Origin: Gemmiger sp. An87
Lineage (GTDB): Bacteria > Bacillota > Clostridia > Oscillospirales > Ruminococcaceae
Assembly (NCBI RefSeq): GCF_002159185.1
Contig: NZ_NFHD01000007.1
Location: forward strand, 1 to 64,000
Direction of reading: 5' to 3'
DNA length: 64,000 nucleotides
The translations under genes and the position numbers were made by a program. How positions within the stretch are numbered: the first letter of the stretch is position 1; the number at the start of each line of letters is the position of its first letter. The notes under the pieces are model-generated. The model saw only the letters and a list, made by a program, of their open reading frames with translations. It was not told the DNA's origin and did not search any database. This document shows, piece after piece, positions 1-8,259 of the stretch.

Positions 1-2
1 CG

Positions 3-1325
3 CAGCGCCCGCCCCAGGCTCCCCGCCCCGGCCGCAGGCGCCGCTCTTCCCTGCTGCCCTGGGCCCTGGCCGCCCTGGTCAGCTGCCTGATTCTGGGCTT
101 TACTTATGTCTGGTCCGCCCGCACAGCCCTTCCCGCCGGGGTGGATGCTTCCGGCGCAGCCAGCCAGGCCGAGCCCGCGCCTGCTTCATCGGTGGGCGAA
201 TGCGTATTCCGTTCCGGCGGCGACGAGCTGCCCCAGGCAGTGCAGGACACCCTGACCGAATGGTTCGTGCGCTGCTACAACGCCTCCGCCCGGCTGGAGG
301 CCCCGAAGCTTGACGACCTTTACGGCCCGGGCGCTGCCGCGCAGGAGGCCTGCCTGCTGGATGAGGCCAGCGTGGACTTTATCAGCCAGGTACGGGCCAT
401 GCAGCCGGTGGACCTGACCATGACCGGCTTCACCATCGGCCTGACGGTGGAGGAGACCAGCTGGGAGGACGAAACCATCACCGTGAGCCTGCAGGAGGAC
501 GACCAGATCCAGTTTGCCTTTCTGAATGGCCGTACCAGCTCCAGCTGCGGCATCGAGAACACCTTCACCTTCTCCGCCGACGGCAAAATCCTGGCCCACG
601 AAAAGACCGAGGACGGCTTCAATCTGGTGCGGGATGTGTACAGCCGTCAGTCCTCCAGCGGCGAGGCCGGAATCAAGAGCACCCTGAGCCAGCTGGTGAG
701 CGCCGCCAAGGCGGATGTGGACAAGCTTGCCAGCCAGCGTCAGCAATATCTGGCCGACCCGGAGGGCCAGAGCAATCTCCAACCCTGCGACATGGCCTAC
801 GACCGGCAGGCGGCGGTGGATTACGCCCGCCAGTGGGTTGGGCTGACCGCCATGACCCGCAACCCCCAGTGGGGCATCTACGACGACTACGGCGGCAACT
901 GCAACAACTTCACCTCCCAGTGCCTGTATGCCGGGGGCATCCCCATGGACATCTACGGCTACGATACCCAGCAGTGGAAATGGTACAGCGATGTGCCCAA
1001 CTCCTACTCCGAGGCCCGGGGCCGCTCCTCCAGCTGGAGCGGCGTGGATGAATTTTACACCTACGTGAACGAGAACAGCGGCTATGGTCTGGTGGCTGAG
1101 GCGGACGGCAACCTGTATGCCGCCCAGCCCGGCGACGTGCTCCAATACGGAGCGGACGGCGAGTGGAAGCACTCGGTGCTGGTGACCGAGGTGGTCAACG
1201 ATGCCAGCGGTCAGCCGGTGGAATTTCTCATCGCCTCCAACACCACCGACCGAATCGACTGGCCCATGAGCGCCTACGCCTACGCGGACGTGCGGCTGAT
1301 TCATGTTCTGGGCTACAACAACTGA
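3..1325 (+). CDS. Secreted/anchored amidase-domain protein, 5' end outside window
   Basis: The frame is open to the left edge. A basic stretch and then a hydrophobic segment (about 45-115) form a membrane anchor or signal peptide before the GTG at 141, so that GTG is not the real start. The C-terminal third looks like the Amidase_6 family of cysteine amidases: a GGNCNNFTSQC block around 890-925 supplies the likely catalytic Cys, WKHSVLV (about 1165-1185) the His, and a polar SNTTD stretch follows. The middle is a family-poor extracellular region. Probably acts on cell-wall or extracellular amide bonds; the substrate is unknown. It ends in a strong terminator shared with the convergent glycosyltransferase gene. 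Confidence 0.8.
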   Translation, partial: QRPPQAPRPGRRRRSSLLPWALAALVSCLILGFTYVWSARTALPAGVDASGAASQAEPAPASSVGECVFRSGGDELPQAVQDTLTEWFVRCYNASARLEAPKLDDLYGPGAAAQEACLLDEASVDFISQVRAMQPVDLTMTGFTIGLTVEETSWEDETITVSLQEDDQIQFAFLNGRTSSSCGIENTFTFSADGKILAHEKTEDGFNLVRDVYSRQSSSGEAGIKSTLSQLVSAAKADVDKLASQRQQYLADPEGQSNLQPCDMAYDRQAAVDYARQWVGLTAMTRNPQWGIYDDYGGNCNNFTSQCLYAGGIPMDIYGYDTQQWKWYSDVPNSYSEARGRSSSWSGVDEFYTYVNENSGYGLVAEADGNLYAAQPGDVLQYGADGEWKHSVLVTEVVNDASGQPVEFLIASNTTDRIDWPMSAYAYADVRLIHVLGYNN

Positions 1326-1328
1326 AAA

Positions 1329-1371
1329 GCGAGCCTGCCCGGGAATGCTTCCGCGGCAGGCTCGCTTTTTC
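1329..1371. terminator. Bidirectional intrinsic terminator
   Basis: An 11-bp perfect stem, GCGAGCCTGCC with GGCAGGCTCGC, is followed by five T on the plus strand and preceded by four A, so it can end both the amidase gene and the convergent glycosyltransferase gene. Confidence 0.9.
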
Positions 1372-1387
1372 GTTCCATCTGTCTGGT

Positions 1388-2233
1388 TCAGGCTTCGGCC
1401 ACCGCAACCAGATATTTGTAAATCTGCAGCTTGTTTTCCTCGTAAAGACCCAGCTCCTCATAGAGCTTTTTGTAATAGGCAAACAGGCTGGCCTTGGTGG
1501 AGAGCATCTTCACCGTATTGCGCAGCCCCAGCTGGGTGGCGGTGATGCTCTGGGGGTTCTGCACGTAGTAATACACCGGCTGCTCCAGCGCATAAAAACG
1601 GGAGGCGTAACGGATGTATTCCAGGTTGAACAGCAGATCCTCGCTCCAGCCCAGCTCCACGTTGCACTGGATGTTATGGTTATGTACAATATCCCGCCGG
1701 TAGAGCTTGTTCCACATTACGCCGTAATAGAAGCTGGCAGGCTCCTTCATCAGCCCCTTGGCAAAGGCGGTCTTGTCGTAATAGCCCGCATCCAGAAAGC
1801 CGTACTGCTCGATGGTCTGGTAGCTGTCCTCCTCGGTTTTGGCGAAGAGGGGCTTGTGATTCTCCACCCGGTAGTAGGGCGCGATCACCAGGTCGGCGGT
1901 GTTCTGCTCCGCCTTTTCCACCAGCTGGCGGGTAGCGTCCGGGGCGAGGTAGTCGTCACTGTCGGCAAATTGCAGGTATTTGCCGGTGGCCATGGAAATA
2001 GCCAGGTTCCGGGTGGCCGATACCCCGCTGTTGTCCTTGTCGATGAGCAGGATGCGTTTGTCCACCCGGGCGTACATATCCGCCACCTGCAGGCTCACAT
2101 CGCTGCTGCCGTCGTTCACCAGAATGATTTCCAGGTTCTGATAGCTCTGCTTGCGGATGCTCTCCACACAGCGGGCGATGTGAAGCTTCGCGTTGTAGAC
2201 CGGCACGATCACACTGACCAGCGGCTGCTCCAT
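1388..2233 (-). CDS. Family 2 glycosyltransferase
   Basis: 281 aa. The N-terminus VSVIVPVYNA, then LVNDGSSD and FADSDDYL, are the classic GT2 nucleotide-sugar signatures; DSDD is the metal-binding DxD. This is a GT-A fold enzyme transferring a sugar from a nucleotide donor to a glycan or lipid acceptor at the cytoplasmic membrane face. The acceptor cannot be read from sequence. The ATG at 2233 is chosen over an upstream in-frame ATG because GGGGGA lies just before it and the family begins immediately after. It stands alone, so it is not obviously part of a capsule cluster. Confidence 0.9.
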   Translation of the reverse strand: MEQPLVSVIVPVYNAKLHIARCVESIRKQSYQNLEIILVNDGSSDVSLQVADMYARVDKRILLIDKDNSGVSATRNLAISMATGKYLQFADSDDYLAPDATRQLVEKAEQNTADLVIAPYYRVENHKPLFAKTEEDSYQTIEQYGFLDAGYYDKTAFAKGLMKEPASFYYGVMWNKLYRRDIVHNHNIQCNVELGWSEDLLFNLEYIRYASRFYALEQPVYYYVQNPQSITATQLGLRNTVKMLSTKASLFAYYKKLYEELGLYEENKLQIYKYLVAVAEA

Positions 2234-2331
2234 CCTTGATTCCCCCTTCGATACAAATCCTTTCCTGATTCTCAGTGTAGTGCATCCGGCGGCGAAAATC
2301 AACCGGGAGCATCCGGCTTTTCGCGAAAGGT

Positions 2332-2360
2332 TTGTATTTTGGACCGCCAGCCGGTATAAT
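2332..2360 (+). promoter_or_regulatory. Sigma-A-like promoter of the M32 carboxypeptidase
   Basis: TTGTAT, a 17-bp spacer and a perfect TATAAT (2355-2360), about 85 bp before the chosen start. Confidence 0.75.
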
Positions 2361-2445
2361 AGCAGAAAAAGCCCCTGCGTTCCGGCGCGGCCGCAAGCCG
2401 GGCCGGGCGCGGGCGATTTTTGCCCACAAAGGAGTGACCATTTTT

Positions 2446-3939
2446 ATGATGACCGAGACCATGCAGGCCCTGCGGGACCTGCAAAAGAAGCTGTACGCCT
2501 TTCAGTTTGCGCTGAATGTGATCGACTTCGACGCCCAGACCGTGGCCCCCAGCGAGAGCTATTCCGGCCGGGGCGAGGCGCTGGAGGTGCTGAGCAGCAT
2601 CAAATACAGCCTGATCGCCGACCCGGCTCTGCCCGCTCTGCTGGAGAAGGCCCGCGGCGAGGAGCGCACCGAGCAGGAGGCCGCCGAGGTGGCCGAGCTG
2701 CAGCGGATGTACGACGAGACCAGCAAGATTCCCGCCCAGGAATACGCCGCCTTCGTGAAGCTGACCACCGCCGCGGTGAACGCCTGGGAGAAGGCCAAGG
2801 CCGCCAGCGACTTCTCGCTGTTTGCCCCCTATCTGGAGCAGATCGTGGCCTACCGCCGCCGCACCGCTGCCTACTTCGATGCCAATAAGGCCCCCTACGA
2901 CGTGTGGCTGGACCAGTACGAGAAGGGCCTGTCCATGGCCCAGTGCGACGCCTTCTTCGACCAGCTGAAGGCAGTGATTCAGCCGCTGGTGAAGGAGATC
3001 GGCCAGCGGGGCGCGACGATTCCCTGCGATTTCCTCAAGGGCACCTGGCCCATCGAGGCCCAGAAGATGCTCTCGGCCGCTGTGATGAAGCTGATGAGCA
3101 TCGACGAGGGGCACTGCGTGCTGAGCGAGAGCGAGCACCCCTTCACCACCGAGTTCTACAAGGGTGACGTGCGCATTACCACCCACTACCACGAGGACGA
3201 CATGGCCAGCAACCTGTACTCGGTGATTCACGAGGGCGGCCACGCGTTGTATGAGCTGCACATGGCCGACCGGCTGCAGTACACCTGCCTGTCCGGCGGC
3301 GCGTCCATGGGTCTGCACGAGAGCCAGAGCCGCCTGTGCGAGAACTACCTGGGCCGCAGTCTGGGCTTTATCAAGAGCCTGTGGCCCACCCTCACCGAGC
3401 TGTTCCCCACCCAGCTGGCGGGCGTGACCCCCGAGGCCTTCTACAAGGCCGTGAACCAGTGCCAGCCCAGCCTGATCCGCACCGAGGCGGACGAGGTGAC
3501 CTACTGCCTGCACGTAATGGTGCGCTACGAGCTGGAAAAGCGTCTGATGGACGGCTCGCTGGCCGTGAAGGACCTGCCCGCCGCCTGGAACGCCCAGATG
3601 AAGGAGCTGCTGGGTGTGGACGTGCCGGACGATGCCCACGGCGTGCTGCAGGACATCCACTGGGCCTGCGGCGATCTGGGCTATTTCCCCAGCTACGCGC
3701 TGGGCACCGCCTACGGCGCCCAGATGATGGCCTCCATGCGCAAGGATCTGGACGTGGACGCTCTGCTGGAGGCAGGCAACTGGGCCCCCATCACCGGCTG
3801 GCTGGAGGAGCGCATCTGGCAGTACGGCAAGGAGAAGACCCCCGCCCAGCTGCTGAAGAATGCCTGCGGCGGCGAATTCGACCCCAAGTTCTACACCGAT
3901 TATCTGGTGGAGAAATATTCCGCCATTTACGAACTGTAA
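2446..3939 (+). CDS. M32 family metallocarboxypeptidase (carboxypeptidase Taq type)
   Basis: 497 aa, the usual family length. The zinc site HEGGH (HEXXH) lies near residue 262 in VIHEGGHALYE, and the downstream GLHESQSRLCEN block is typical of M32 and supplies the third zinc ligand. It removes C-terminal residues from peptides in the cytoplasm, a peptide-salvage role. AAAGGAG sits about 11 bp before ATG 2446; a second ATG follows at once. No signal peptide. Monocistronic, with its own promoter at 2332-2360. Confidence 0.95.
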   Translation: MMTETMQALRDLQKKLYAFQFALNVIDFDAQTVAPSESYSGRGEALEVLSSIKYSLIADPALPALLEKARGEERTEQEAAEVAELQRMYDETSKIPAQEYAAFVKLTTAAVNAWEKAKAASDFSLFAPYLEQIVAYRRRTAAYFDANKAPYDVWLDQYEKGLSMAQCDAFFDQLKAVIQPLVKEIGQRGATIPCDFLKGTWPIEAQKMLSAAVMKLMSIDEGHCVLSESEHPFTTEFYKGDVRITTHYHEDDMASNLYSVIHEGGHALYELHMADRLQYTCLSGGASMGLHESQSRLCENYLGRSLGFIKSLWPTLTELFPTQLAGVTPEAFYKAVNQCQPSLIRTEADEVTYCLHVMVRYELEKRLMDGSLAVKDLPAAWNAQMKELLGVDVPDDAHGVLQDIHWACGDLGYFPSYALGTAYGAQMMASMRKDLDVDALLEAGNWAPITGWLEERIWQYGKEKTPAQLLKNACGGEFDPKFYTDYLVEKYSAIYEL

Positions 3940-3952
3940 GGGCAGCAAAGCC

Positions 3953-3981
3953 TTGCCTTTTGGGCCGGGCTTTGCTATACT
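3953..3981 (+). promoter_or_regulatory. Promoter driving the long MATE leader
   Basis: TTGCCT, 17-bp spacer, TATACT (3976-3981). A transcript from here would run through the 173-bp repeat and two hairpins before reaching the MATE start at 4295. Confidence 0.65.
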
Positions 3982-3997
3982 AAGTAGCGGAATTCAA

Positions 3998-4170
3998 GGC
4001 GATACCGCACAATTCCAGGTGGTGGAGCGCGCCGGAAAATTTTTTGTGATATGAACCAAAAAGCACAGCCAAGCCTTGGGTGGCTTGGCGAGCATTTTTG
4101 GAAAATAGCGCGGAAAATTTTGGCGTGATACGCCGCCTGAGCCGTGAGGCGTGAATTATGCGGTGTTGCC
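3998..4170 (+). repeat. Dispersed MITE-like element, copy A (173 bp)
   Basis: The ends form imperfect inverted repeats of about 18 bp: GGCGATACCGCACAATTC at the left, and GGCAACACCGCATAATTC when the right end is read on the other strand. The same four bases, TCAA, flank both sides (3994-3997 and 4171-4174), as a target duplication would. Inside are a CCAAGCC/GGCTTGG hairpin, a GGCGT/ACGCC hairpin and two similar blocks around GGAAAATTTT. Copy B at 40574-40745 is nearly identical in reverse orientation. No convincing gene is inside. Confidence 0.85.
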
Positions 4171-4185
4171 TCAATACAAAAGCAT

Positions 4186-4269
4186 GACGGGCGGCCACCG
4201 GGTCGCCCGTCAGGTGCCTGAACCTCTCCCGGTAGGTCGCAAGCAGGGAGGGGGGCAGGCACCTTTTTT
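4186..4269 (+). promoter_or_regulatory. Tandem hairpins in MATE leader; second is a terminator/attenuator
   Basis: Hairpin one pairs GACGGGCG (4186-4193) with CGCCCGTC (4204-4211). Immediately after, AGGTGCCTG (4212-4220) pairs with CAGGCACCT (4256-4264), with an inner CCTCTCCC/GGGAGG stem, and runs into T6. The terminator ends about 25 bp before the MATE start. It either blocks readthrough or attenuates the MATE gene. No known riboswitch class was recognised. Confidence 0.6.
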
Positions 4270-4294
4270 GCTGTGAGGGAGGAAGTAAAAGCCT

Positions 4295-5596
4295 GTGAAC
4301 GTATTGCCCAAATTCTGCCGTTATGTGAGCGCCAACGTGCTGGGAATGATCGCCCTTTCCTGCTACATTCTGGCGGACACCTTTTTTATTGCCAACGCCA
4401 TCGGAGCAGACGGCCTGACCGCGCTGAACATCGCCATCCCGATGTACAACCTGATCAATGCGGCGGGTCTGATGACCGGTGTGGGCGGCGGCACCCGGTA
4501 TGCCATCTTGAGGGCCCAGGGGGAAAACGAGGCCGCCAACCGGCTATTCAGCGGCATGGCACTGCTGGCCGCGGGGGCGGGCTGCGCTCTGTTGGCTCTG
4601 GGCGCGCTGGCCGCCCGGCCGCTGGCCGCTCTGCTGGGGGCGGACGCGGTGACCCTGTCGCTGTGCAGCGTCTACCTGCGCACCATTCTCTGCTTTGCCC
4701 CCTTCTTTTTATTGAACAGCACCCTGCAGGCCTTTGTGCGCAACGACGGCGCGCCCCGGCTGGCCATGGCGGGCATGCTCACCAGCAGCCTTTCCAACGT
4801 GGTGCTGGACTGGGTATTCATGTATCCCATGGGAATGGGCATGTTCGGCGCGGCCATCGCCACCTGCATCGCCCCCATCCTGAGCCTGTGCGTGCTGTCC
4901 ACCCACTTCGCCCGGCCCGCCAGCCAATTGCGCTTTTCGGTGCGGGGCGCGGCACTGCGGCCCGCTGCCCGTGCGCTGAGTCTGGGTGCTTCCTCCTTTG
5001 TGTGTGAGCTGTCCTCCGGCGTGGTGCTGCTGGTATTCAACCTGCTGATTCTGCACTTCACCGGCAACGTGGGCGTAGCAGCCTACGGCATCATTGCCAA
5101 TCTGGCGCTGGTGGGGCTGGCCATCTTCACCGGCGTAGCCCAGGGCGTTCAGCCCCTGACCAGTCATGCCTACGGCACCGGCAACACTGCCGAGCTGCGT
5201 CAGCTGCTGCGGCTGGCGGTTAGCCTGGTGCTGGTGCTGGCAGCGGTCTGCTACCTGGCCGTGAACCTGTGGCCGGACCCGCTGATTGCCGCCTTCAACC
5301 GGGATGCCGACCCTCAGCTGGCGGACATCGCCCGCACCGGCATGCGCATCTATTTTGTGGGCTTCTTCTTTGCCGGTCCGAACCTGGTGCTGGCCGCCTA
5401 TTTCAGCGCGGTGGACCGGCCGGGCCAGGGCTTCGGGGTTGCCATGATCCGGGGGCTGATCGCCCTGATCCCGCTGGCACTGGTGCTGGCGGCGGCGCTG
5501 GGCATGACCGGCGTCTGGCTGGCCTATGTGCTGGCAGAGCTGTGCGGCCTGGGTGCGGCTCTGTTCTTTCTGACCCGGCGCATAAAGACCAAGTGA
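4295..5596 (+). CDS. MATE family multidrug/metabolite exporter
   Basis: 433 aa of alternating hydrophobic segments fitting 12 helices in two similar halves. The N-terminal phrase YILADTFFIANAIGADGLTALNIAIPMYNL is the typical first MATE repeat. Such proteins export cationic drugs, flavin-like molecules or other metabolites using a Na+ or H+ gradient; the substrate here is unknown. GTG start, with GAGGGAGGAAG about 10 bp upstream. It is the first of three unlinked MATE genes in the window and the only one behind a terminator-bearing leader, which suggests conditional expression. Confidence 0.92.
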   Translation: MNVLPKFCRYVSANVLGMIALSCYILADTFFIANAIGADGLTALNIAIPMYNLINAAGLMTGVGGGTRYAILRAQGENEAANRLFSGMALLAAGAGCALLALGALAARPLAALLGADAVTLSLCSVYLRTILCFAPFFLLNSTLQAFVRNDGAPRLAMAGMLTSSLSNVVLDWVFMYPMGMGMFGAAIATCIAPILSLCVLSTHFARPASQLRFSVRGAALRPAARALSLGASSFVCELSSGVVLLVFNLLILHFTGNVGVAAYGIIANLALVGLAIFTGVAQGVQPLTSHAYGTGNTAELRQLLRLAVSLVLVLAAVCYLAVNLWPDPLIAAFNRDADPQLADIARTGMRIYFVGFFFAGPNLVLAAYFSAVDRPGQGFGVAMIRGLIALIPLALVLAAALGMTGVWLAYVLAELCGLGAALFFLTRRIKTK

Positions 5597-5605
5597 GCAT
5601 ACACA

Positions 5606-5646
5606 CAACAAAAGCCGTGAGGAGATTTTCCTCACGGCTTTTGTTA
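5606..5646. terminator. Bidirectional terminator
   Basis: AGCCGTGAGG pairs with CCTCACGGCT, flanked by AACAAA and TTTTGTT, between the convergent MATE and GT-C-like genes. Confidence 0.9.
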
Positions 5647-5651
5647 TACGG

Positions 5652-7139
5652 TTAGTCTTTCCGGCCAATGCGCCGCTGCCGGGCCAGCCGCCACAGGGTA
5701 GCCGTGGCCAACAAAATCAGCAGCGGGGTGAAGTTGAAGGAATAGCGGGCCTTGGTTTCCCAGAAGCTCAAGAAGAGCATCAGCCCGAACACGCTCACCC
5801 GGGCCAGGGTCAGGGTGCCGGGGCGGGCCCGCCGCACCGCGCCCACCGCGCCTGTCAGCACCAGCCCCATGAGCAGGAACTGATAGGCCTGGCAGTAGTA
5901 GACCATGGGCATGTAGCCGGGCTGGCCCTCCAGAATAAACCGGTGGGTCCAGTTGGCTTTGAGCGGAGTGGCCAGGAACTCCTGGGCGTCATACATCCCA
6001 TCGCCCCAGGTGATCACCGCCTTGCGGGTCATGAAATCCAGCTGCTCCAGCGGACCGCGGGAGGAATACTCCTGGATAATAAATTCCCGAAGCATCTGCC
6101 GCCGGTCGGCCATGGTGGGCAGCTCCTTGGCTGCCTGGCAGAGCGGGTCGTTGTAATCGCCGTCGCCGGTGCTGCCGTAGGCAAACCACAGCTCGATGGG
6201 AAAGCCGATTTCATCCTCCACCGAGAAGTCCAACAGGCCGCCATGCTGCCAGGCCTTGTAGCCCGCATTCAGCCCGGCGAAGACCAGCACCAGCACCAAA
6301 GCCCCGGCCAGTGCCTGGCGGGGCTTTTTTTCCAGAAAGAGCTGGATCACCAGCGCCACCACCATCACCGCCACGCTGCCCTTCACCGCGTAGCCCACAA
6401 AGGCCGCGGCCCCCATAGCCGCCAGCAGGGCGATGCGCACCGGGCGGCGTTTTTCGCTGCGGTAGCTGCGGTAGTAGTTCCAGCACAGCAGCACCAGCAG
6501 CCCGAAGGGCAGGGACAGAGTATCCGAATAAAAACAGGGAGCCCAGAGCACAAAGGGCAGAAAGCCCGCGCACAGCACAAAGGCCAGGGCCACGCCGCTG
6601 TTGTGGTGCAGAATGCGCCGGGCCAGCAGGCAGACCAGCAGCACCGCCAGCCAGATGGCCAGCACATTGAGCACGATGCCCGCGTAGATGCCGGCCTCGG
6701 TGTCCGGCGTGATGCCGAACAGCCCCACCAGCTTATACCAGCCGGTGAGCAGCAGCGCCAGGCCCAGGTTGTTGTTGCAGATCACATAGTAGGCGCCCCA
6801 CACCTGGGGCACGCCGTCGTCCAGAAAATCCGGCAGGCTTTGCAGCACGGTGCTCATGTCCATGATGGGCACCTCGGCCAGCAGAAAGCCCAACCAGCCC
6901 AATACCAGACCGTAGACCGCCAGCACCGCCCCCAGCAGCAGCCGGAACCGGCGGCGGGGCAGCTGATCCAGCAACGGCAGAGCAAAGCGGGCCAGGGCGA
7001 ACAGCACCGCCCCCAGCACCGCGCCCGCCGCCAGCGCGGCCAGCCCGTTGTGCTGCCAGCGCAGCACGCTATTCAAAAAGACCCAGCCCCAAACCAGGGC
7101 AAATCCCGCTGAAAAAATGCGGGTGAGCTGTTTTTGCAT
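5652..7139 (-). CDS. Polytopic membrane protein, GT-C/glycosyltransferase-39-like
   Basis: 495 aa with about ten to twelve hydrophobic segments. After the first helices a loop carries acidic residues (EVPIMDMS), and a large non-membrane stretch follows near the C-terminal third, containing GDGDYNDPL and YSSRGPLEQLDFM. This layout resembles lipid-linked-sugar-dependent GT-C transferases, but no diagnostic motif proves it. Two in-frame ATGs exist (7145, 7139); GGGGAGA is too close to the first, so 7139 is preferred. Probably makes or transfers a surface sugar; function otherwise unknown. Confidence 0.7.
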   Translation of the reverse strand: MQKQLTRIFSAGFALVWGWVFLNSVLRWQHNGLAALAAGAVLGAVLFALARFALPLLDQLPRRRFRLLLGAVLAVYGLVLGWLGFLLAEVPIMDMSTVLQSLPDFLDDGVPQVWGAYYVICNNNLGLALLLTGWYKLVGLFGITPDTEAGIYAGIVLNVLAIWLAVLLVCLLARRILHHNSGVALAFVLCAGFLPFVLWAPCFYSDTLSLPFGLLVLLCWNYYRSYRSEKRRPVRIALLAAMGAAAFVGYAVKGSVAVMVVALVIQLFLEKKPRQALAGALVLVLVFAGLNAGYKAWQHGGLLDFSVEDEIGFPIELWFAYGSTGDGDYNDPLCQAAKELPTMADRRQMLREFIIQEYSSRGPLEQLDFMTRKAVITWGDGMYDAQEFLATPLKANWTHRFILEGQPGYMPMVYYCQAYQFLLMGLVLTGAVGAVRRARPGTLTLARVSVFGLMLFLSFWETKARYSFNFTPLLILLATATLWRLARQRRIGRKD

Positions 7140-7222
7140 TCCCATTCTCCCCTGCCGTATCTGCCCGTTGCCGGGGCAGGAGCAAACCTGCCGCACCGGC
7201 TTTTGAACGCAGTTTTTTCCTT

Positions 7223-7250
7223 ATTGTATCACATCACACCACCAAAACAA
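7223..7250 (-). promoter_or_regulatory. Promoter of the GT-C-like gene
   Basis: On the minus strand TTGTTT (7250-7245), 16-bp spacer, TACAAT (7228-7223). Confidence 0.5.
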
Positions 7251-7251
7251 A

Positions 7252-7291
7252 GAAAAAACCGGGAGTGTCCTCCATTGGAAGACACTCCCGG
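7252..7291 (-). terminator. Terminator of the DUF2500 gene
   Basis: CCGGGAGTGTC/GACACTCCCGG stem followed on the minus strand by TTTTTTCTTTG. Confidence 0.85.
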
Positions 7292-7373
7292 CAATTCCGT
7301 CTCATAATAAGGCGGGTTCAAAAGCCGCCCCCGGGCCGCTTGCTAAGCCCTGGTGCGAACGTTTTGCATGGTT

Positions 7374-7709
7374 TCAGGAAACCGCGCGCAGCTGGCCTTC
7401 GCCCTCGGCTTCAAACAGCTGCTGGCGGGGCACAAAGTACACGAATTCGCCGCCCCGGTAGGTGAGCACGCCCCGCTCGCCGGGCTGCAGCTGGCGGGCA
7501 ATATGAGCAGGAATGGCGAATTCCACTTCCTGGCCGCGGGCGATGAAAACGCCCTTATACTGACCCTCACCGTTGGTCAGAATCCGCTTCACAGTGGCCA
7601 TCAGGCTCACTTCACCCTTATTCGACTTCCCCTTGCCGGCCCATGCACGCAGCAGCGCGAATGCAGCACACGCCGCCAACAGGCCCGATACGATCAGCAT
7701 CCACTTCAT
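7374..7709 (-). CDS. DUF2500-like small membrane protein
   Basis: 111 aa. One N-terminal transmembrane helix (about residues 3-22), a short basic linker, then a beta-rich domain with VKRILTNGEG, GQEVEFAIP, LQPGERGVLTYRGGEFVYFVPR. The order, a polar strand, an E-F pair, then GERGVLTYRG, matches DUF2500, whose function is not known. The soluble part most likely faces the outside. GGAGGG is placed well before ATG. Monocistronic with its own terminator. Confidence 0.7.
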   Translation of the reverse strand: MKWMLIVSGLLAACAAFALLRAWAGKGKSNKGEVSLMATVKRILTNGEGQYKGVFIARGQEVEFAIPAHIARQLQPGERGVLTYRGGEFVYFVPRQQLFEAEGEGQLRAVS

Positions 7710-7935
7710 GGAATTCCCTCCTCAATTTCAATTTTGTTCCATCCGCCGGGCCGCTGGCTTTTGAGGGCCCCGTGCCGGTCGGTTTGAATGTCCGCTTGTA
7801 CTTGTAAGACGATTGAGGACCGGGTTTTATTTCAACTCTTTCCAAAAATTTTTGAAAAATCAGAAAAATTTTGAAAAAAGTCATTTTGTCCTTATATCAC
7901 AAACACTTTTCCCCGGCAGCAGGGCAAATTCTTCC

Positions 7936-8259
7936 TCAAAACACCCATTGCACCAGCAGCATATAGCAAACCGTGCCTCCGGCGATGGAGAGCAGCATCT
8001 GCTTTTTCCAGTGATGCAGGCCGATGGTGACCAGAATTGCCAGAAGCTCCGGCAGGCCATAGGTCCCGGCAGTCCACTGCACCCCTTTCAGGCAGTAGAC
8101 CACCAGCATGCCGAAGATGGCCCCCGGCAGCGCCCGGCCCAGATACCGCACATAGGCCGGAACCTGACCGCCCCGGAATACCCAGAAGGGCAGAAACCGG
8201 GTGAGCATGGTGCCCAGCACGCACAGGCCGATGGTGATGATCTGTTGGGTCAGGGTCAT
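7936..8259 (-). CDS. azlD: AzlD-family branched-chain amino acid exporter subunit
   Basis: 107 aa, four hydrophobic helices. [14 protein letters not shown] near the start is the usual AzlD signature. It is the small partner of AzlC; together the pair exports branched-chain amino acids and analogues. Its ATG overlaps the azlC stop by 4 nt (ATGA), so the pair is translationally coupled. Confidence 0.92.
   Translation of the reverse strand: MTLTQQIITIGLCVLGTMLTRFLPFWVFRGGQVPAYVRYLGRALPGAIFGMLVVYCLKGVQWTAGTYGLPELLAILVTIGLHHWKKQMLLSIAGGTVCYMLLVQWVF

Noticed and set aside
141-143. GTG at 141 as the start of the amidase gene
   Set aside because: The same frame is open upstream to base 3 and encodes the membrane segment; no ribosome site lies before 141.
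3975-4262. Minus-strand frame of 95 codons across repeat copy A, with a similar peptide (FWFISQKIFRRAPPPG) in copy B
   Set aside because: The peptide likeness follows from the DNA repeat. The frame has no ribosome site, and its ends differ between copies, so it is not a gene.
4171-4294. Guanidine, THF or T-box riboswitch before the first MATE gene
   Set aside because: None of the conserved core strings I know for these classes is present; only generic hairpins are.
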